From: Phytophthora colocasiae
Taxonomy: Eukaryota > Oomycota > Peronosporomycetes > Peronosporales > Peronosporaceae
DNA length: 64,000 nt
Direction of reading: 5' to 3'
Assembly (NCBI GenBank): GCA_018806915.1
Contig: JAGKQI010000104.1
Location: 1-64,000, forward strand
Positions 56,094 to 64,000 of this stretch are shown here, one piece after another. Made by a program: the position numbers and the translations under genes. The notes beneath the pieces are model-generated. The model was not told the DNA's origin and did not search any database. It saw only the letters and a program-made list of their open reading frames with translations. Position 1 is the stretch's first letter. Each line of letters opens with the position of its first letter.

Positions 56094-56246
56094 TGTAACG
56101 GGGCGGTGCTCCTTGTTTGTGGTAAATGAAACTCTGTCTATTGAATCTGTGTGGCGCCCGGGTCGGGCGCCGTGAACCAACAAAACACAAGCTAATCTAA
56201 TTGGTCGCCGTGCACCACGGCGACCGTGTGACAGAAGCCCGTCACA
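56094..56246 (-). repeat. 5' LTR of the gypsy element (153 bp)
   Basis: Same length and sequence as the 3' LTR apart from loop CAC (56213-56215) in place of GTG. On the sense strand it begins TGTGACGGGC and ends CCCCGTTACA. Confidence 0.96.
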
Positions 56247-56251
56247 TCATT
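56247..56251. repeat. Target-site duplication, right copy (TCATT)
   Basis: Exact copy of 49412-49416, immediately outside the right LTR. Confidence 0.92.
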
Positions 56252-59200
56252 GCCAATACTCGCCAATTTTGAAGGTGACAGGGTTCTTTTCGTCTTCGCC
56301 CAACCTGTAGGTGGAGTTCCTGGTCGTTGTTGAGTATCGTTAAAGTCTTTCCGGACGATAGAGTTCTTCCGATTTGCTTGAGCCTGAGCCAAAACACCCG
56401 CCAAAATGACATCAACGTCAGCAGGAAGCAAATTTGGGGCTTGGACTAATCCACTTTCCATGAAGAATCGACGAATGGTAGATACATGGACACCCTCGCT
56501 TGATTCTTCAATTGAAGCATTAAGTAACTCGAATACCGATACCAAACAACTTTGAATCTCTGAAGTCTCGATAGAATTGGGGTTATCGTTGAGGTCCTCG
56601 TCGATTCCAGTCTGTAGGGGGAAAACATTCGATAATCGACTAGTTGGTGAATCTGAGCTGATCGTCTCAGATGAATGGGTAGCAAGTGTATCGTTGGGAA
56701 GGGAGTTTCGGCGCGACAATTTGCTCCGCGGAGCCTGGGTCTGTTTATTGTCTGCTATCTTGGCCAGCTCACTGAAGACCCCAGGGCGTCGAGCATCCAT
56801 ATCTTCTTCTCTCATCATAAGGCACTCACGTCCTTCTCGTTGACAAGCTTCAAGTTGTTGGAGAATATCGGTCTGTAGTATTATTGAATATGGTTAGCGC
56901 ATTGAGAATACTGTATGAGTCAAAGGAAACTTACCTTTTCCAGCTCCAGGGTGTGGACTTGTATAAGTGCATTGTCCCGCTCAATTTCCACGCGTTGTTT
57001 GTCTTGTTTACTCTCACGAGTACGCATCATGCACTCAGTTCGCATATTTTCCTTTTGCTGTAGTTCTCGAACCGTGCTTGATTGTTGAGCTGCAAGAGAT
57101 TTTGCTTCTTGAACTGAATCGTTCAGAGCCAACGAAAGTTGTTCACATTGCACTGCTTCAGCCGACCGAAGTGCTCGTTCCACTTGACACCGACGCTCTG
57201 CTTCTTCCAAAGAAGCCTCAAGAGTACGTATACGTCGAAGCATTTGCTCATTTTCTTTTCCATGGTTCGTAATTCGCGCGTTTTGTAGAGTTAGCAACTT
57301 GGCTTGTTCCTTTGAACGACGAAGGACAATACGATACCGATCATTCAACTCGCGGAAGGAGAGCTGGACTCTCTGTAATTCACGTTGACTCGCTTCATAC
57401 AGAGCTTGCCAATTTTCAGCTTCCATATCCGAGGTACTTGGACGGCGAAAGCTGGTTTGGATATCTTGTTCTTCAAGCTTACTAGCTTCATATAGAGCCT
57501 GCCATTCTTCGGCATCTTTATTTGTTGTAGGTTTTTTTGTAACAGTGCCTTGATTCCATTTGTTTTGTAAACGCACTTTTTCGCAAATATTGGCACCATT
57601 AGGTCTTTTACACAAGGCATCGACATGGGTGTGATCAAGTGTAGTTGCTGTGCTTGTAGGAGAACTAAGTGAACTGGAAACAGTGATCGGACTGCTGCTC
57701 TCTGATTGCTGGAGAAATTTCTTAAAGTATCCAGTGGCATCTTCTGCAAGTAACTCAATTGCATCGTCACCAAGCTGATCGCTCCTGTAATTTAAGCTTC
57801 GCACTGGATCTACTGGAAGTTCGTCATCACTGCCCTCATCCGAATGTGTCGGTGACTGCGGAGACACCGTTGGGTGTGTGTTTATATGCATGAATTGGCC
57901 ATAACCATCGTAGTCGATGCTGTTTCGGTCCGTTGATACCAGTCGATCTTGATCCTTGTGCAAACTGGACGAGTTTCCTGAAAGTTTATTAACCCGGTCA
58001 TCCAGTAAACACTGCAACCTGCCTAGCACGAAAGTCACATATGCGTCGATTTCTTTGCTTGAAATTTGGCTGTACTGTAGTGCTTCCACCTGGCCCCGTA
58101 AACCTGTTAGCCTAGAACGTGATATCAGCTTCCATCGGTAAATAAAACGCAGACGCTATTGCGTACCGAGCTTTTGTTACTTTCTGATCAGATGAAGGCG
58201 AGTTCTTCGCGACCATTTGCTGCAGCGATTCCCACGTGACGGGGTCATGAAGCAGTGTATCTAGTAACTTTACGAAGGCACCTGCTGCCTCATCCGTTGC
58301 TGCTGTTGATAGCCCATTCTCAGCGACATCCCAAAAATTCAGGGAACACAACGATTTTTTTTACTGCTGAATGTGTAGCAATACTAGGTGGGCATCGTTA
58401 CAGTAGTTAGAAAACACGAATGAAAGAGTATCACATGTACAACGGACCTGTTGAGGACAGTAACAGCTTTAGCTTGCACAAGATCAACTGTCGGTAGTAT
58501 GCGCATCGCATCAACGACAGCTCTCACAACCTCTTGAAAAACCGAGGCATTTGTACTACGGAGTGAGACCTCCAGCTCAACACAAAGAGAGATGAGTACA
58601 TCTAACGTCGTAACCACAATCTCAACCTCTTCACCAAATCGCGACAGAGCTCTAGTAATCGCCTGCAAACCGCCATTCCGCCCTATACGTTCTTTGCAAT
58701 CCTCCTCAAGCGCCATCTGACGCAGAAATTGACATCCTCGAAGCTGCACGGCAAGTACGCTGTCGTGCGTATTCATCAGAGCAATACAAGCTCGAATAAC
58801 GAATGAGATCTGTAAGCTTGGCCTGTTCTTGCTGTCCATCGCCAGCAACTCCATGGTTTGCAGCGCTGCAGCTGCTCCGAAAGCTGATATACTCGAAGAC
58901 GGTTCATGCGATTCGCTACAACGGACAATTAAATCTGCAACACCATCACGAACCAGCGCTTCACGCTCATGTTCGCCTCGGCTTGCAATCTTGAGCAGCA
59001 CTCGATTGACGCACACAAAGACTGTCATGAAGCTGTCGTCGGAAGGGCTGCTAGTGGCAGGAACAGCATCTACCCAATAGCTTAAATCACTCAGAACAGA
59101 TCGAATGCACGCTAACGTTTTGGTGAAAAGTCCGTCGCCGACAATTAATTCGTTGGGCCCCAATGAGGCTAGCAAAACCTCCAGCGCTCTCCATAGAGCA

Positions 59201-59292
59201 CGCGCCTCTGCTACTCTTTCACTGCGACGTGCGCTGCGTGGGTCGTCGTCTTCGTTTGCGAGCTCCCACAGGCGATCCAACAGCGCGTCCAT
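56252..59292 (-). pseudogene. 5' part of an unknown ARM-like/coiled-coil protein gene, interrupted
   Basis: Exons on the minus strand: 58448-59292 (start MDALLDRLWELANEDDDPRS), about 58363-58167, 58111-56935, and 56872 into the insertion site. The first ~280 residues are repeated helices with armadillo-like character (GCQFLRQMALEEDCKERIGR, then NGGLQAITRALSRFG). Then comes a Ser/Asp-rich linker, an internal repeat EEWQALYEAS/ENWQALYEAS, a ~170-residue coiled coil rich in Glu, Arg and Gln, and a Ser-rich linker with a small helical domain. With the 3' half the protein would be about 1,260 residues. The junction between the first two exons does not keep frame: an A8 run at about 58355-58362 would need one more base. 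I do not recognise the family. Confidence 0.75.
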
Positions 59293-59464
59293 TGCACCAA
59301 CTTATCCTTTGGAGCGGATCCGCGCGAACGGCCGTGTAGCACCGTAGTCAAACTTTATATCAAAAATAGCAGGGTCTTTGAAGACGACGTCCAGCACAGT
59401 TTGCTTCGAGGGTTTATTACGCCACCGTCGTATTAACCCCCCCTGCTCTCATACTCTGTGCGCG
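59293..59464. promoter_or_regulatory. Divergent promoter region
   Basis: About 170 bp between the starts of the interrupted leftward gene and the LNS2 gene, so promoters must be compact or shared. No motif singled out. Confidence 0.4.
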
Positions 59465-61156
59465 ATGGACCCACATTCTCATGGCTCTGCTAAGCCTGCG
59501 GGAGTTTCTCCACCTGTGAAAGCTTCTTCTACCGGTGACATTGACGACTTCGAAGCCATGAGTCTTTTTGGGGGGCCGTCCGTGCCCCCGCCTCCCCCCG
59601 CGCCGGTCAAGTCCGTATCTACAAGCGCATTGGACGATCATGAGAGCTATGACCTCTTCGGTGTAGGCCCCAGTATCCCTGTGGCAACTGTAGTCACGAA
59701 GGAGGCCGCGCCCATGGCCAGTACTGCGCCAGTGGAAGAGGGAGGTGCTGGGGAGGTGCCCGTGCAGCCTCCAGGACCAGTGTCCCCTGCCAAGTACGAA
59801 CTCTTTCCAGCGTTGGCATCAACAGACAAGCCCCGTGTAAAGCCATCAGAGGACGAGTCGGAACTCTTTCCATCCTCGAGAGGCCTGAGTGACAGCAGTA
59901 GCAGCACTGTCACGGGAACGATGAGTGCCGACGGATCGTTCCGAGGAGAGCTACCGCGTGCCAATAGCAATGCCTTGCAAGTGGCCCCGGTGGAAGAACA
60001 ACAAGCATCTCCTCCATCGTACAAGATGGCAGGCAATGCAGTGGATATTGTAGCGGTGAAGAACACGGAGGGAAAGTATCTTACGACGTCGTGGCATGTA
60101 TCCTTCTCGTGGTCACGCTTCCGCTCAAACTATCAAACGGGTGTGGGCGATATGGTGAGGATCTTGGTGAATGGTAAAGAGATGCCGACCAAAATGGAGC
60201 TGCAGGAACGCGGCCGCTGCACATTTATCACGAGCGGTGTTATGATTCCTCCTGGAGACTTGTGCTTCGCTGATCTGTCGGAAGAACACCCGAATCATGT
60301 GCGTTTCGAACACTACCAAAAGTATACGAACACAGTCCGATATGTAGATGCGAAACTGCATCTCTGGGGGCCGAATGAATCGGTAGTTGTGGTCGACTTG
60401 GACGGCACGCTTACCATCAGTGACGTAGAGGGCCACATCCGCACTTTGCGTCTAGGTCAATACGACTTTCTGCATTCGGGGGCCTGCGACTTCTTCACCA
60501 AGTTGCATGAGCTGGGTATGCGAATCGTGTACCTCACTGCTCGCCCACTCGACTGGGCTTCTGCTTCACGAACACACTTGGAGAATGCAGTGCAACAGTC
60601 GATTCCGCTCCCGCCAGGAGTCCTCATCACGAATTCGACTGGCCTTACGGGTGCGCTGTTTACTGAAGTTGTGAACAAGACACCGCATCTTTTCAAGATT
60701 CAAGTCTTGAACGAGTTGCAGTTGACGCTTATCCACGCAGGTCGCATCATTGAGCACCCGGTATTCGTTGCAGGATTTGGAAACCGCCCCACCGACATTG
60801 TCGCTTATGAAGAAGTGGGGATGGATCCCAGCCTCATCTTCATGCTCGACCCGTACTCGAACGTGAAGGCGGTGTCCGACCCACGTCTATACGAATCTTA
60901 CAGCGATCCGAACGTACTGCTGTGGCTGTTACCCAAGCTGAAACATCGCGTGCCCATTGAAAAAGTTGGTCGCATCGACGACTATACTGTGCGAGAACTT
61001 GTGCTGGCTGAAGATCGTGAGCAGCTTCGGATGGCAGAAATGCAGGCTCGTCGACTGCAACAGGAAGAATTCGAGCATGCCCGCCAGGAAGCTGATCAAG
61101 CACGATACGCTTCAAGCAACGCTCTTCGTGCCAGCAGCAGAAGTCTCTCCAGGTAA
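59465..61156 (+). CDS. LNS2 (lipin/Ned1/Smp2-type) domain protein
   Basis: 564 residues from the Met at 59465 (MDPHSHGSAKPAGVSPPVKA). Residues 1-190 are disordered and Pro/Ser-rich, with repeated DD-x-E-x-x-x-LFG motifs (DDFEAMSLFG, DDHESYDLFG). A beta-rich domain (~200-300) precedes the LNS2 domain: VVVVDLDGTLTISDVEGHIR near 308 with the D-x-D-G-T catalytic signature, IVYLTARPLDWASASRTHLE near 355, and FVAGFGNRPTDIVAYEEVGM near 435. A Gln/Glu/Arg-rich helix ends the protein. Lipins use this domain as Mg-dependent phosphatidate phosphatase, and DLDGT keeps both Asp. The N-LIP domain of true lipins is not visible, so it may act more like a lipid-sensing LNS2 protein. Confidence 0.85.
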   Translation: MDPHSHGSAKPAGVSPPVKASSTGDIDDFEAMSLFGGPSVPPPPPAPVKSVSTSALDDHESYDLFGVGPSIPVATVVTKEAAPMASTAPVEEGGAGEVPVQPPGPVSPAKYELFPALASTDKPRVKPSEDESELFPSSRGLSDSSSSTVTGTMSADGSFRGELPRANSNALQVAPVEEQQASPPSYKMAGNAVDIVAVKNTEGKYLTTSWHVSFSWSRFRSNYQTGVGDMVRILVNGKEMPTKMELQERGRCTFITSGVMIPPGDLCFADLSEEHPNHVRFEHYQKYTNTVRYVDAKLHLWGPNESVVVVDLDGTLTISDVEGHIRTLRLGQYDFLHSGACDFFTKLHELGMRIVYLTARPLDWASASRTHLENAVQQSIPLPPGVLITNSTGLTGALFTEVVNKTPHLFKIQVLNELQLTLIHAGRIIEHPVFVAGFGNRPTDIVAYEEVGMDPSLIFMLDPYSNVKAVSDPRLYESYSDPNVLLWLLPKLKHRVPIEKVGRIDDYTVRELVLAEDREQLRMAEMQARRLQQEEFEHARQEADQARYASSNALRASSRSLSR

Positions 61157-61365
61157 TGACGACTGCCTCGTATTATACTAAAGTGCCTACGTACAATTAT
61201 GGCTAACGAGTACAATGGATTCTTTTCCTTTCATTCGCATGGGCAGTAGATATGTAGTATAATTCAACCATCACTCTATGCGTTGTGAGCACCAGCGGAA
61301 TGGTGCAATCAAAGCTGATCACTATATTAGTTTTTATGATACCATTTTCTTGCAAGACTCTCACC

Positions 61366-62247
61366 ATGGCTTTGACAAGTCGACATCGCTCCTGGCTGGG
61401 AAGCGTCCACACACAGCTCCGACGCCAGAGCATGCGCTCGTCGGCGCATCAGCAACACCAGTTTGAGCTGCTGGTGCCTGCATTGCAGACTTTCCAGCGC
61501 CTTCGAGGCCATTTTGCCGTTCCGCTGCGTTTCATCATCCCCAGCAGTCAGAGTCAAGAGGCTGAGCAATGGCCGATCGAGGTGCATGGGATGAAGCTAG
61601 GAACGACCATTTCGCGATTTCTGAAGGCTTCCGCAGTGGCCAAGAAACCCGGAAGAAAACGGAGTTTGGACGAAATTCGAGAAAAACTGCACGAGCTTGG
61701 ACTACCAGACGTTGGAGATTGGAAGCGTTTCCTGTGGGAAGAGGTATCTGTGCCAGCGATGCGGACATACAGTTCAATCCATGGAGATCTCTTCGTGCCG
61801 GTGTCGTTTACAGTTCCTGTTAGTGATGATGCGTGGCCTTGCTCGACATGGGGGTACAAGTTGGGCTACTGGACAAGTGAGCTTCGACGTCGCAAGGATA
61901 CACTGCTGGAGTATCAACTAGAGGATTTGAACAAGCTGGGCTTCAACTGGAATGCTCGAGAAGGTCGTTGGAATCAGTACTTCCTTCCTGCATTGCAGAA
62001 ATATCACGATATCTATGGGAATCAGAAGGTGCCCCAGCGTTTTGTAGTTCCTACCGATGATCCAAGGTGGCCGGCAGAATTGGGTGGGTATCGCCTTGGC
62101 CAGAAAGTGAACAATTTGCGTTGTGGAGACCAAATGAACAACCCGGAGGAATTGCAAGATATCGACTTGCTTTTCAAGAACTGGATGCTCCTTGAAACCC
62201 TTCATGAAGTCAGTGAAAATACCAACGAAGTAGACGACACACACTAA
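61366..62247 (+). CDS. Helicase-associated (HA) repeat protein without helicase
   Basis: 293 residues from the Met at 61366 (MALTSRHRSWLGSVHTQLRR); the basic, hydroxylated N-terminus could be a mitochondrial presequence. Three helicase-associated repeats (Pfam PF03457 type) follow: FELLVPALQTFQRLRGHFAV ... WPIEVHGMKLG; FLWEEVSVPAMRTYSSIHGD ... WPCSTWGYKLG; YFLPALQKYHDIYGNQKVPQ ... WPAELGGYRLGQ. Such repeats are common in oomycetes and algae, often alone. They are thought to bind nucleic acid, but no activity is established. The frame is open upstream to 61285. Confidence 0.8.
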   Translation: MALTSRHRSWLGSVHTQLRRQSMRSSAHQQHQFELLVPALQTFQRLRGHFAVPLRFIIPSSQSQEAEQWPIEVHGMKLGTTISRFLKASAVAKKPGRKRSLDEIREKLHELGLPDVGDWKRFLWEEVSVPAMRTYSSIHGDLFVPVSFTVPVSDDAWPCSTWGYKLGYWTSELRRRKDTLLEYQLEDLNKLGFNWNAREGRWNQYFLPALQKYHDIYGNQKVPQRFVVPTDDPRWPAELGGYRLGQKVNNLRCGDQMNNPEELQDIDLLFKNWMLLETLHEVSENTNEVDDTH

Positions 62248-62494
62248 GAAAGCGCCGACAACAAGTAAGTGGTTACAACTACTGTTGAGAAATCTTTTCA
62301 ATTAGTGGTGCATTCAATAAAATATCGTGACGACAACTTATTGTCCTTCTTGCCTGCAGTGATTCACGCCGGCCTATCATTCCATCTTGTCACCGCCAAG
62401 AAGTCCCACCGCTCAACACTCCAACTGCTCGGATCGCTCAGTCAGCTCGTCCTTGGCATGCCAGGATACGTTTTGCAGCGATGGGACGTTAGCT
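62248..62494. other. Convergent intergenic spacer
   Basis: Between the HA-repeat gene (+) and malate synthase (-). Nothing further seen. Confidence 0.4.
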
Positions 62495-64000
62495 TCAGAT
62501 GCTCGAGCCAAGCTGAACGATGCGCGGGTAGCACGGCAGAGTGAGGAAGTCCACCATGTCGTCGCCCGTCAGCACCTTGCCCATGATCTCACCACCAAGC
62601 GCCCATTTGTTGCCCGGAGTAGCGTTCAGGGACCGCTTGTTGACGCACTCCTTCAGGATCTCCAGCACCAGCGGCTTCGTCACGGTCTTGCCCTCCACGG
62701 TCTTGCAGCTGTGGCGGATCCACTGCCAAACCTGCGCGCGCGAGATCTCGGCCGTCGCAGCGTCCTCCATCTTGTTGTGGAGCGGGATGCAGCCGCTGCC
62801 ACGCAGCCACGCCTCCGTGTACACCAGTGACACATCGATGTTCTCCACCAGACCGTTGTATGTGATCGCACCTGTCGGGGGCTCGATGAGCTGAGCAGCA
62901 GTGATGTCCTTGCCGGCCTCGGGGATGTATGCGATCTGGTTCGGACCCGACATCTTGCTGAACGCGTCCAAGGCGATCTTCACGAGACCCGGGTGTGCCA
63001 CCCACGTGCCGTCGTGACCCGCAGCTACTTCGCGGGACTTGTCCTCCGTTACAGCGGCCATGAACTTGTTGTTAAGCTCCGGGTCATTCTTCACGGGGAT
63101 CTGAGCCGCCATGCCGCCCATGGCGTGGGCGCCTCGGCGGTGGCACGTGCGCACCAGCAACTTCACGTAAGCAGCCATGAAGGGCGTCGTCATGCCAACC
63201 GACGAACGGTCCGGCACCACGAACTTAGGGTGGTTGCGGAACTTCTTAATGTACGAGAAGATGTAGTCCCAGCGGCCGCAGTTGAGACCTGACGAGTGGT
63301 TGCGCAACTCGTACAGGATCTCATCCATCTGAAAGACGGCCACGATGGTTTCCACCAGCACGGTGGCACGAATGGAGCCCTGTGGGATGTTCAGGTAGCC
63401 CTGAGCGGCAACGAACACGTCGTTCCATAGCTTAGCCTCCAAGTGGTGCTCGAGCTTGGGTAGGTAGAAGTACGGACCGGAGCCACGAGCCAGCAGTTCG
63501 TGCGCGTTGTGGAAGAAGTAGAGACCGAAGTCAAAGATTGAGCCAGACATGATCTGGTTGTTCACGAGCACGTGTGCCTCGTCAAGGTGCCATCCACGCG
63601 GGCGCACCAACAGCGTTGCCACCGTGTCGTTGAGTGTGTACTTCTTCCCCGTCTGTGGGTGCGTGTACGAGATGGTCTTGCGCGCAGCGTCGATGAGGTT
63701 GACCTGGCCGTCCACCTGGTTGAACCACGTGGGGGCTGTCGAGTCTTCGAAGTCAGCCATGTAGCACTTGGAGCCCGAGTTGAGCGCGTTAATAACCATC
63801 TTGCGGTCCACTGGGCCCGTGATCTCGACGCGGCGGTCGGCCAAGTCGGCGGGGATGGGGGCCACTTTCCAGTCGCCCTCACGGATGTAGGCGGTCTCGG
63901 GCAGGAAGTCCGGGAGAACTCCGGCGTCCAACTCCTTCTGGCGCTGCACACGCGCAGCCAGCAGCGCCTGGCGACGCGGCTCGAACTGCTCATGTAGGAA
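62495..64000 (-). CDS. Malate synthase (C-terminal part; 5' end beyond the window)
   Basis: Glyoxylate-cycle enzyme condensing glyoxylate with acetyl-CoA to malate. 501 codons are visible; the frame is open through the right edge ([17 protein letters not shown] at 64000-63950), so only a short N-terminus is missing of the usual ~540-560 residues. Signature [16 protein letters not shown] is near 63270; [12 protein letters not shown] and the catalytic-loop region [20 protein letters not shown] are present. It ends QLGSSI, which is not a canonical SKL-type peroxisomal signal. Confidence 0.96.
   Translation of the reverse strand, partial: FLHEQFEPRRQALLAARVQRQKELDAGVLPDFLPETAYIREGDWKVAPIPADLADRRVEITGPVDRKMVINALNSGSKCYMADFEDSTAPTWFNQVDGQVNLIDAARKTISYTHPQTGKKYTLNDTVATLLVRPRGWHLDEAHVLVNNQIMSGSIFDFGLYFFHNAHELLARGSGPYFYLPKLEHHLEAKLWNDVFVAAQGYLNIPQGSIRATVLVETIVAVFQMDEILYELRNHSSGLNCGRWDYIFSYIKKFRNHPKFVVPDRSSVGMTTPFMAAYVKLLVRTCHRRGAHAMGGMAAQIPVKNDPELNNKFMAAVTEDKSREVAAGHDGTWVAHPGLVKIALDAFSKMSGPNQIAYIPEAGKDITAAQLIEPPTGAITYNGLVENIDVSLVYTEAWLRGSGCIPLHNKMEDAATAEISRAQVWQWIRHSCKTVEGKTVTKPLVLEILKECVNKRSLNATPGNKWALGGEIMGKVLTGDDMVDFLTLPCYPRIVQLGSSI

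Larger units (their letters stand above)
49417..56246 (-). mobile_element. Ty3/gypsy chromodomain LTR retrotransposon, 6,830 bp
   Basis: Complete element on the minus strand, with 153 bp LTRs (TG...CA ends), TCATT duplication, PBS, gag, pol in the order protease-RT-RNase H-integrase-chromodomain, and a polypurine tract. The order RT before integrase plus the chromodomain place it among chromoviruses of Ty3/gypsy. The LTRs are identical apart from a 3-nt hairpin-loop inversion, so insertion is recent. pol is interrupted, so this copy is not autonomous. Confidence 0.96.

Noticed and set aside
61366..62247. Helicase gene
   Set aside because: Only helicase-associated repeats are present; no DEAD/DEAH or helicase C motifs are found on either side.

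Overview
The window looks like nuclear DNA of a plant-pathogenic, zoospore-forming oomycete, most like Phytophthora. Reasons: dense intron-poor genes with short (about 50-100 bp) GT-AG introns, two folate-biopterin transporter (FBT) paralogues next to an NLP (NPP1-type) secreted protein, a PI4-kinase carrying its own PH domain, a dynein heavy chain, CENP-B-type transposon relics and a chromodomain Ty3/gypsy element. All introns and joined exons given here were inferred by eye from splice signals, reading phase and family similarity.

Layout. 1-5.4 kb: transposon debris, a broken GPI ethanolamine-phosphate transferase (PIG-N/MCD4) and a duplicated scrap of its 3' end. 5.4-17.6 kb: a large unknown membrane protein (-), a five-exon M50B-like zinc peptidase (+), a type III beta-class PI4-kinase (-), the ribosome-biogenesis factor BOP1/ERB1 (+) and a Q/G/Y-rich prion-like protein (-). 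17.6-20 kb: gene-poor, with hairpins, a tandem duplication and decayed frames. 20-23 kb: low-molecular-weight tyrosine phosphatase and an eight-exon membrane-anchored papain-like protease (both -). 23.2-30.9 kb: divergent FBT pair separated by two nested TIR elements, then the NLP gene and a third FBT scrap. 31-33.1 kb: MOG1 and RUVBL1, divergent over a 148 bp gap.

33.2-48.5 kb: a 4,939-residue dynein-heavy-chain-like protein whose first five exons appear to encode tandem CCDC81-type HU-like domains, and whose AAA1 and AAA4 nucleotide sites have lost key residues. Facing it tail to tail is a conserved-looking unknown ARM-like/coiled-coil gene (48,481-59,292, -) cut by a 6,830 bp Ty3/gypsy element flanked by a TCATT duplication. 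The two 153 bp LTRs differ only by the inversion of a 3-nt hairpin loop, so the insertion is young, yet pol carries two stops and two frameshifts. Gag and pol are joined by a textbook -1 frameshift signal (A AAA AAC, 8-nt spacer, 8-bp stem), and the pol-LTR interval holds a 300-residue antisense frame. 59.4-64 kb: an LNS2 (lipin-type) protein, a helicase-associated-repeat protein and the C-terminal part of malate synthase, which runs off the right edge.

The genes are mostly unrelated housekeeping units. The main themes are the ciliary-type dynein fusion, the FBT/NLP expansion cluster, and several stages of mobile-element activity: fresh gypsy insertion, nested non-autonomous elements, and old relics.
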